Source: Anodontia alba
Taxonomy: Eukaryota; Mollusca; Bivalvia; Lucinida; Lucinidae
NCBI GenBank assembly: GCA_964016985.1
Contig: OZ024825.1
Coordinates: forward strand, 598,501 to 662,500
Length of the DNA stretch: 64,000 nucleotides
Direction: 5' to 3'
The stretch's first letter is position 1, and each line of letters begins with the position of its first letter. Both the position numbers and the translations under genes were made by a program. Below, one piece after another: positions 11,122 through 21,600 of this stretch. The notes below the pieces were generated by a model that was not told where the DNA came from, searched no databases, and was given only the letters and a program-made list of their open reading frames with translations.

Positions 11122-14100
11122 CTGAAAAACAGGCAACAATTATATTGTAATAATAAAACACATTATAGTTACAAATTACACTACAGTAAAAATGTGTACT
11201 ATATATTTTAACCTTTAGCTCTCTGTAGCCTTATTCTCAACAACAATAGAAGTAACTTTTACCACTTTGGGCAAATTCAGTAGATGACAAACTAGTAATT
11301 TTTCTCACTTTTTCGAGAAAATAGGCTTTGAATACCTTGAAAAGGGGGAGTGTTATGGCCTAGCACCCCTACTTTCGATTATCTGCCTTGGCAGATCATG
11401 CATAGTATCTAGGTATATATTCAGATCATGCATAGCTTCTAGGTATATATTCAGATCATGCATAGCAACCTCTGACAACTGCGTCAGGGAGTAAACTTTT
11501 TGGCTCAGTGGTTAAAGCATTGGATTTTTATTGGTGCTGACTGGGTTTGAATCCCATAATAGGCGGGAATTTTTTTCAGCTATGCTTCATTCCTTTGTTA
11601 TGACTTTCATAAGAGTACCCACAATATCTCTCTACTAAATAGCTGGATACAATTAACTCTTTGTTAAATTTCTAATATCTGAAAAAGTCTGTACTACATA
11701 CTACATGATGATGAGTATGAAAAGTACTGAGATCCTGATCAAACTACTCCTTGTCTACATTGTGTGCTCAGGCATGTCTGCCCAATAACTTACAGTAAAT
11801 ATGGCAGGAGCTGGTTTTGTATAAGTGCTTATTTTCCATACATGGGCCGTGCCAAGCAAAAGTGACTTTGAACACGAGCAAAATGCACAATCGGAATCCT
11901 GCACATGCGCAAAGTATCATCCAGGCCATTGCCCTCCATTCATACATTCTGTAGTAGCCAATGATTCTGTTAGCAGACAGTAAAGGCCCTAATCAGACTG
12001 TGTGGATGCACAGGCTGATCTGGGCTGCTGTCCATATAGCCTGAAGAAAAGTTTGCGCATGGTGTGTCCCATATATGAAAAAGATACTTTTTTTTCACTG
12101 GCAACCTTATTCACATACTCACTTTTTTCATGTGATCATCTGTTTTTGCCATTTCTGCAAAATAATCTTCTGGTCTTTTTGTCTTAACACCTAGATGATG
12201 TAATTTTGATACGCCTTGTAACACTGTAGCCTGGGCCTGTCTGTAACTGGAAATCATAAAACACTTGCCACCAGATGTTAATATTTATGACCAGGGCCCA
12301 GTTGTTCAAAGCATCGTTAGCTTAACGAGCTCGTTAAGGGTCATTTCGTTAACTGTTTTAGCGGATTCAATATATAATATTCTGATATTTTTGCTGAAAA
12401 AATGTTAGTAGCTTTTGCACTGCAAAAGCTACTCATATTTTTTCAGCAAAAAATATCAGAATATTTGCGTATCACTCAATGTAAATTTTAACGAATCGTT
12501 AACTAACAACGTCGTTAGCTTTGAACAACTGGGCCCAGATGTATTTAATGGATTCTTCAGCAGATCCGTATTTATCTAACATGCAACAAATGAGCCCTAA
12601 CATGAAAAAATGTACAGTCTGACATGAGCCCCCAGCAAAGACTCAAATCAGCCTGCCCATCCACTCAGTCTGATCAGTCTTTATTGTCCATTGAAGAAAC
12701 TACGCATCCTAAGCTGTTCAAAATGTGCCCAGTGAAGATTCTGATCAGATTGCATGAATGTGCAGGCTGATCAGAATCTTCACTAGGTGCACGTCCGAAA
12801 ATACAATCACTGACGTTGCAGCTTCAAAACTGTTACCCTTCAGAAGCACCTCAATGAGGTCTTTCTAATGAGTGCCCATAACTTATGTTTTCATGGAGAA
12901 TTAACATACATTGTTGTCACTCATTAGAAGCATCTCTGTGAGGCACTTCTAATGAGTACTCACAACATGTTTATATGGAGAAAAAAGAAAGATATTTTTT
13001 GGTTGAAAAGAAAAGCCCTGATCTACAAATCTATATTACTGTAAATATTGGGATAGTCATAGCTAAACAGACTATCCTAAGAAACTGTGTAGACCAAAAC
13101 AGATGAGCAGTTGAATTAGGATCTACACTACCATGTAGTGACATTTTATTTGTACCCAAGCAGGTTCTGAGTGAGTTTTATGATTGGGTAGATGATCATG
13201 TCAAGTCAGTCAGTTAACCTACTCACACTTTCCTGGGCAGGCTTAGTCCTCTAAGCTGTTGACCAGTACTTGTGCACACACTTTCACTACTGACAACTGT
13301 CCTTCTTAAAGTAGCAAATGGGAAAGAATGACTAGGAAATGATTTCATGACCAATCTCCACGATTATGCAGCTGAGCTGGAATTTGAACTTGTGACCTCT
13401 GGATCTGCAGTCAGACACAATATCAACTGTGCTATGGAGCCCAGCTCACCAGACGGAAGTTAACTGGGCATTCAAATTTCACGAGAAATATGGTAAGTAT
13501 TAAAGGTGTCTAAACACTGAGGGCCATTACTGTAAATATCTGCTTGAAGGGACGGTTCATACCTAATAGATTTTTCAGCAGTTTTACATGGAAGACTACT
13601 TTTGTGACTTCTTGTTTGCTCACCAGGACACCAAATCCCTTCTGAAAAGGGGTCTACTTTAAAAGGAAAGAATTTGCTCCCAAGGGGAGCAAATTCCTAC
13701 CTTTTAGAGTAGACCCCTTTTTAGAAGGGAGCAAAACTATTCTGGCAGAGTTACCTTCCATGAAAGTGTATAGATTCCCCTTGACTAAAGCTGTGTTTTT
13801 TTTTTTTTTTTGGTTTGAGGTTTTACGGCCCAGTCAACCCAATGGGGTCATGTCGAGCGCGGTCAGTTTATCTAACCACACGCTTACTGGGCAGGCTTAG
13901 TCCGCTAAGCGGTTAACCAGTATTGTGCACATTCTTTCGCCAGAAACTGACAACTGCCCTTCTTGAATCAGCGGAAGGGAGAGAATGACCGTAGAAAATA
14001 TTTCATGATCAATCTCCACGAAAGAATGTTGCCGACCTCGGCCGGGGTTGAACCCGCGACCTCCTGGTCTCCAGTCGGACGGCGCATCCAACTGAGCCAC

Positions 14101-15586
14101 CGAGGCTGGCTGTGTTTTTGTTCACTTACAATATAAGTTCCCTCTTGAAATCATCATGTACACTATCTGCTGTATTGGTTTCTTCAATCATTTCAGTCCC
14201 TCTTGGTGCTGGGGCTGGGGCATTGGACAGATCCATTCTCTCAATCCAGTCCAGGTTTTGTTTAAATTCTTCCAGCTTTTGTTTAAGGCCAGACTATAAA
14301 AGAAAAAAATAACATGGAACTATTAATTTTTCTTTTCTTTTTCTTTTCTTCTCATGAGTACCCACAACATATAGCTTTTTGATGAAAAATAAGAAAAAAT
14401 ATCATTACTTATTGGTGAAAGAAAGAGCTTTATCGGGTGCTATGTGGTCAAGTGGCAGTGCCAATGTGTTACCACAAATCATGTTTTGGTGTAAAAATTA
14501 ACGAAGATTCCCTTCCAATACCATATTTAACCTAATATTCTGAACAGATAGACCTAAGTAAAATATGAAGCCCCAGATCAGACAATATAGCATGCCCCTT
14601 CATTAAGTTCCTTCTAAAAAGGGTCTACTCTAAAAGGAAAGAATTTGCTCTCCTTGTCAAAATGTTTTTTCTTTCTTGAGTAAATCCCTTTTCAGAAGAG
14701 AAAGAAAACCATATTGATATACAGTTACCTCTCTTGGAGTGTATCCAGTCCCTTTAAGTAAAAAATGTTCTGATAAAATATATTGTATACTGCTGTAATA
14801 GTTATGGCTGCCATCAAAGACAGTAATCATGGGTATATAGGAGGAGTAGCCAAATATTTTTCTTATTTCTCCACAAAAACATCTGTTGTTGGTACTCATT
14901 AGAAGTGTCTCACTGAGGCGCTTCTAATGAGTACCACAACATATGCTTTTGTGGAGGAATAAGAAAAATATCTGGGCCCAGTTGTTCAAAGGGTCGTTAG
15001 CTTAACGAGCTCATTAAGGGTCATTTTGTTAACTGTTTTAGGAGATTAAATACACAATATTCTGATATTTTTTGCTGAAAAAATGTGAGTAGCTTTTGCA
15101 CTGCAAAAGCTACTCACATTTTTTCAGCAAAAAATTCCGGCATATTTGCGTATCACTCGATGTAAATTTTGGAATCATTAACTAACTGGGCCCTGTACTT
15201 TACAGCTGAAAAAATCGGCCATGAGCTATGCAGTAATACAGTGCGGTGCTTCCAGAGTAATACACCTGGCAACAGGTTACTGAGGATTTGTTCATGGTCA
15301 AATTTATCCAAAAGCAGATACTTAAATTTCACATAAATTAGCACATAAAATCCATGAGGTTCAGACTCTTTGTTTTAACTCTCAAGATATTAGCATTTTG
15401 TATTTACACTAAATCTTCAAACACAGTAACTCTTACCATACTTATTCTTCAATTTGAACAAGTCCAGCTGATGATGATGATTATGACGATGATTTGATGT
15501 TTTATGTCTCTTTCAACATTTCTTGTCATATGAAGATGATGAAGGCATGATAACGAAAGGCTCTGTGCAATGAAGCACCACACAGT

Positions 15587-15617
<31 letters not shown>

Positions 15618-18600
15618 CGACTTTATTTATAGAGGGTAACACATTTAGTAATCTAGTACTAATCTTCCATGTGGCCCTCTTTTTTCCTGGGTAGAAACCA
15701 GTACTAAGCAATGTGGATAAAGTTTCTTGCTCAAGGAAACAACACTTGCAGTCAGTGGGGATCGAACCCGGTACCTCTCGATCTCGAGTCCGACCTATTA
15801 CCACTGCACCACAGCGCTCCATTTCAACTCTGCCTCTAGCGGGATTCAAACCCAGGGTATCCTGAGCTGAAGTGAGCTAACACAGTTCATAAATCTGTTT
15901 TACTACCTAGATACAATGTTTACCTGTAAATGTTTGCTTAGGTTTGTCTGTCTGAATATTTAGTGTAATATACAAAGCCCAGTTGATCAAAACATTGATA
16001 GCCTATCGAGCTTGTTAGTGGTCAAAATATTAACTGTTCCAGTAAATATGATGTCTAATTTGAAAGTATTTTTGCTGAAAGAATGTGAGTAGCAAAAGCT
16101 ACTCACATTTTGTCAGCAAAAATATTAGCATATATGCCATACTTCATGATCAAAGTTTTAATAATACATTAACTAACAACATTGTTAGTTTTGAAAAACT
16201 GGGCCCTGATATTTCTACAGCTCCAAAATACAAATTATTCTCTTTTATCTTATTTTTATAAGAAAACCTATGTTGTAGGTACTCATTGGAAGTGCCTCAC
16301 TTAGGCTCTTCTAATAAGTACATACAATACATGTAATGGGGCACCATTAGAAATGCCTCAATGAGGCAATTCTAATGAGTACCCACAACACAGGTTTTCC
16401 AGGAACAAGTTGCCCTAGGGGCAACAACTGCTCACTTCTTATCTGGCTAGCTGTTTCACTTGATCTAAGACTTAAAAGTTGCAATTATGGGGTTTTTTTC
16501 ACACTCAAGGGCAAATAACTCCCAATATGAATTGCCCAATATGGCTGAATTTGTAACTACTGGTCAAGTGTATCATTTGTCATCCATACAAAATGCCAAA
16601 AGTTTTGATGTTACCACAGGCCATGAATGATGTATACTTTTAATGTACATGTAATAGCTCCTGTCGCTCGATTAAATGGTGGTCACTGACCGATCAACAG
16701 CAAAAAAGTATTATCATCCGACTGTCATTTTAATGTAATGTAGGCATCAAGAGCTTTCTCAGATAAGCTATAAATGGATGAGAAAAGTTAGAGACACTGC
16801 TTTCCCAAATAAAACTATGTGGTAAAGTTTTTCTAAGCTCAAGGGCAAACAACTCTGAAATTAGAAATGTGTTTGTAGAACACTGTGCTCCCAACTAGAT
16901 GCTTGTTTACACAAAATGCTAAAGTTAGAAAGTGCCATAACTCAGACAAAATTAATCATTTTTTTTCAAAAGTTAATCAGGGGATCCACTTATCTTCCTC
17001 AATAAACTGACCAAATTTCAATGTCCTAGCTCAAATAAATTCCAATATATCTTGCTAACAGGATTTCATTATCATTATATAACAAGAGCATAACTCAAGA
17101 AAAAAATTGAAATATTTTCAAAAAGTGATCAGGTAATCTCATTATCCCCAATAAGCACATCAAGTTTCAAGGCCAAAGCTCATAAAGTTTCGAGATAGCT
17201 TGCTGACAAGATTTCATTAATATCATACTAAAAGGGACATAACTGTGGAAAAAAATTTGATTTTTTCAAAAGTTCGTCAGGTTAAATAGTCTTCATCAAC
17301 AAGAAGCACACCAAGTTTCTCATTATCAGTTTTTTTCTAAGGGACATAACTCTGAAAAAATCAGAATATCATTTTAAACACTAATCAGGTCATCTACTCA
17401 TTATCCTCAATCAGCATACCAATTTTAAAAGTTCTAGATTGAACACTTTTTGAGATAACTTGCTGAAAAGATTCCATTATGTCCATCAATAAAGGGGCAT
17501 ATTCTGGAACTAAAAGTCCAACTGAGCTAAAAATAGTGACAAGGCTAGAAACAAACACATACTCAGAAATGATGTCCTAACTATCTTAACACAGTATTTA
17601 ACTTTCTCTTTCTTTGGTGAACTGCAATCTAAAAAGAAAATTCACTGCTCCACATCAGTCTTACTATCTTCAAACTTAGGTTGATCCTATGAAAATTTTA
17701 GGAGGAGTTATCCACAAACGAAGTGCAGATGGAGAGCAAAAGGGTGGTGGATTCTGACCTCAATATAATCTGCAGTTGATGGGCAAATTTTTCAATTTTC
17801 AAGGGGACATAACTTTAAAGTGGTCCATCCAATCTGACCATAAATCAAACCCAGTTGAGATTTAATATCTGTCCTGGATACCTGTAAGTTAGATGAAGAT
17901 TCAACAAAAAATAAACAGGCTATTGCCCGGGAAAACATTTTCCCCATTATATGGGAGCTTTCTGTTGCTATGGAAACCAGTTTCATCTGCTCAAAAACAT
18001 TATTTTGTCAATCACACCCCCCTCCCCAACCCAACCATGCTACACATGAAATTTGATCAAGATTGACCTAGGAGATATTCAAGTTTGAATGTGTGGACAA
18101 CATACGACGGCCCCAAGCCTATACTATCAGCTCACATTTGCCATTGGCTCATATGAGCCGTTTGGCTCTGGTCAGCTCAAATGAGAAAAACATTAATTTG
18201 GATACCCTCTTATCTAGAGTCCTGATTTCTTACCACATTATTGATGATCTGTTTTGGAGCTGCAGCTTCCACATGAAGACCTCCTTTTAATTCCCCTCTT
18301 GAGAAAGCCAGCTGCAACTGCAATTATATGACAATAGCTGTCAGAAATAAAACAGCATTTTTCTTTGGTTCATAAAGGATAAATCTGAAAATAAAATTAA
18401 TGAATTTTCAAGGGCTTTTCAACTCTTCAGCCATAAATACAGTTAAACATGTCTTAAAGGCCACCTCTAATAAGCAATCAAAAGTTTTTTGTTTTATGGT
18501 TTGGAGTCAACACCACTAAGGCCATGCAAAGCCAGCCAGAACTTACCATTTTCCTAGCCAGCTTAGTCTTTTAAAAGTGATGCATCCCCTCATTTCTAAC

Positions 18601-21600
18601 TATTTCAAATAGTTGGTATCACTGACTGCATCTTATCATAAGGAACAACAATATATATGGTTTAGGGCAGGGGTTCTGAATGTTTCTGATATATTAAGCC
18701 TTATATGAACTGGAAGGGGTGGGGCATACCCCAAGGGGACCCCTGATCAGTGTCACTGAATGTGTCCTATCATAAGGAAAAACAATATATATGTATATGG
18801 TTTAGGGGTGGGGTTCTGAACACTTTCTAAGATATTAAGCCTTACATGAACTAGACGGGGTGGGGCATATCCCCAGGGGACCCCTGAGTCAATGAATGTG
18901 TCTTATCACAAAGAACGACAATAATATATAATATGGTTTCGGGGTGGGTTCTGAACGGTTTCTAAGATATTAAGCCTTAAACGAACTGGAGGGAGTGGTG
19001 CATACCCCTGGGGACGCCCCTTCGGTGTCATTGGCAGGGCTCTAAATAAGCACTCATTCTCTCGTATTTATGTTGGTTATGGGCAAGCGAAAAAATCAAA
19101 CTGCTTGCCCAACAGGACGAGTTTTTTCGGCAGAAAGGGTAAATATTTTAGGGAAAAAATAATAACAAAGTTTTAAAAATCATTCCATAATGTCCACTCA
19201 AGTCAAAAAAACAATGCCAGAAGGTTTCTGTTAGAGTTGACTATTCCACAGCAAAACAGCAACAGTAAAAACGCAGTTCAGTATCTTAACTAAAGTCCAG
19301 GACATCCTCTTGCACAACTTCAAAAGTCCATATCATATCATATTTCCAAATTTCAGAATAATCGGTCTAGTGGTTACTGAGAACTCAGTCTGACAAAATT
19401 TGGGCGGAAAGAAAAAGAAGTAGAAGAAGAACAGGAAACAGAGCAAAAATCATGTCTCCCCACTTCGTTTTGAAGACTTAATTATTCATACCACCAATGG
19501 CAGCATTGGTTCCTCACAACTACATGTATTAATGAGAGGCAAATAAGCACTTAAAATCTCAAAAAACTTTGTAAGTATTTGAAACATTATAATGGGGTTT
19601 TCACTAATTGAATCGCCAGTCACATCACTCTTTTTAGCATATATACAATCAAAAGTGAAATTAGGGATAAGATTGTTATAACTGGCTAACCAATAGTTTG
19701 TCCACATGTAACTTCTGCCATTAAAATTGGTGAAAACTGCCATTCTTGAATCAGCAGAAGGGGGAGAATGACTACATATAGAAACTTGTTTTGGATCAAT
19801 CTCCACAATAGTTATGTGGCTGAGCTGGGATTCGAAACTGGTACCCATGGATCTGCAATCAAACACCACTACCTCTATGGAGTTAGGCTCAAAAGTGCCT
19901 TATTTGGACTATGTGAATTGATTATGGTGATATGTCAAATTACCTCCCTTCACCAAGGGTAAGCAACAGACCTCAACTGTTTTTGTTTGTTTGCTGAGGT
20001 TTTACGGCCCAGTCAGCCCAATGGGGTCATGTCAAGTGTGGTCACTTTACCTAACCACACGTTTACCGGACAGGCTTAGTCTTTTAAGCGGTTAACCAGT
20101 ATTGTGCACATTCTTTCCTCAGAAACTGACAACTGCCCTTCTTCTTCAGCCGAAGGGAGAGAATGACCATAGAAAATATTTCATGATCAATCTCCAAGAA
20201 AGAATGTTGCCGACCTCGGCGGGGGTCTAATGCGCGACCTCCTGTTCTCCAGTCAGACGGCGCATCTAACTGAGCCAACTGAGCCACCAAGGCTGGCTCG
20301 ACTGTTTATGAGACCCCTAGCCTTGACCCGTGGCAAAAAAAAAAAAAATCTTGAGACACTATATCCTCAGAAGCATGAGTTCAGGGGACTGTGGAACCTG
20401 GAAGATGGACAATGAAGATATATATGATCTGTTCGGACAAAGAGCACTTGAAAAGCAAGAGGGTGCAGGTTTCAACCTGACCTGTGTGGACATGAGATTA
20501 GATGTGGTATATTTACATGATCCTGCTGACCCTTGAACAAAAGAATCAACTATTTTCTTTCCTACTACACTACTTCAGTGTTTCCCACTTCAGCTGCTGG
20601 AGAAAGTTTCTTATTTTGCCAGGTTCGTGAAATAATCTGGGGTCATAGTTTGTACCTTCTCTAGAACACAAACACAATGAGTTACCCAGATCAAAGCCAG
20701 CCCCGGTGGCCCAGTTGTCGGACTGATAATCAGGAGGTTGCAGGTTCGACCCCCACCAGGTCGGCAACATTCTTTCTTGGAGTTGATTGATTGTGTTGGG
20801 GTTTAACGACACGTCAACCCTTGAGGGTCATTTTGTGTCGTCTCCCAGAGAAAGGGAGAAAAGAGATAGAAGAGAGAGTAGAGGAGATGAAAGAGAGGGA
20901 CAGGGAAGAAAGAGGAACAGGAATGAAAGTGAAGAAACAGAAGAAATAAAAACATTCCCCCTCTACCCTTACCCACTACAAGGATAGCAGGCCTTGCCCA
21001 AATGTAAGCCAATATCAGTTGGACGCCCCAGTGATGTAAGATACACAGCACCTTCGCACCACCCGACCACCTTTCTTGGAGATTTGATCATGAAATATTT
21101 TCTACGGTCATTCGCTCCCTTCCACTCTACCTGGAGATATAATACTCCAGGACTGGCTATACCTAGGGCTGTCAATGATTCTCATATTTTGTATTAATAT
21201 ATAGATTAATAAAAGAGCTGCAAGCACTGAACCTTGCCCAGCCACTGAACTTACATCAAGCAAGTGCCATATTTCTGTCAGATGTAGGAGTTAAGCAAAC
21301 AGGTCTCAGTTAGACCCAGAAATCAACAGTCTTTCACTGAGAATCTTTTACCTCAAACTAAATTCATAGTACCCATGTAGACCGGCCTGTCTGATTACCT
21401 GTCTATAAGAGTGGATCATCCCCGGTTGTTTGTGCAGATGGACCGTCACATTGGCATGCTACTTCAGAAATCACCATGTGCTAGTTCACTGATCTGTTAG
21501 CTATTCTTAAAAGCCATAGGGCAGTTGTTTTTCAATAGCTATGTTCTGTTCCAGTAAACTGACAGTGCCAGGTGACAACTGGAAATATCAGATGCACCGA

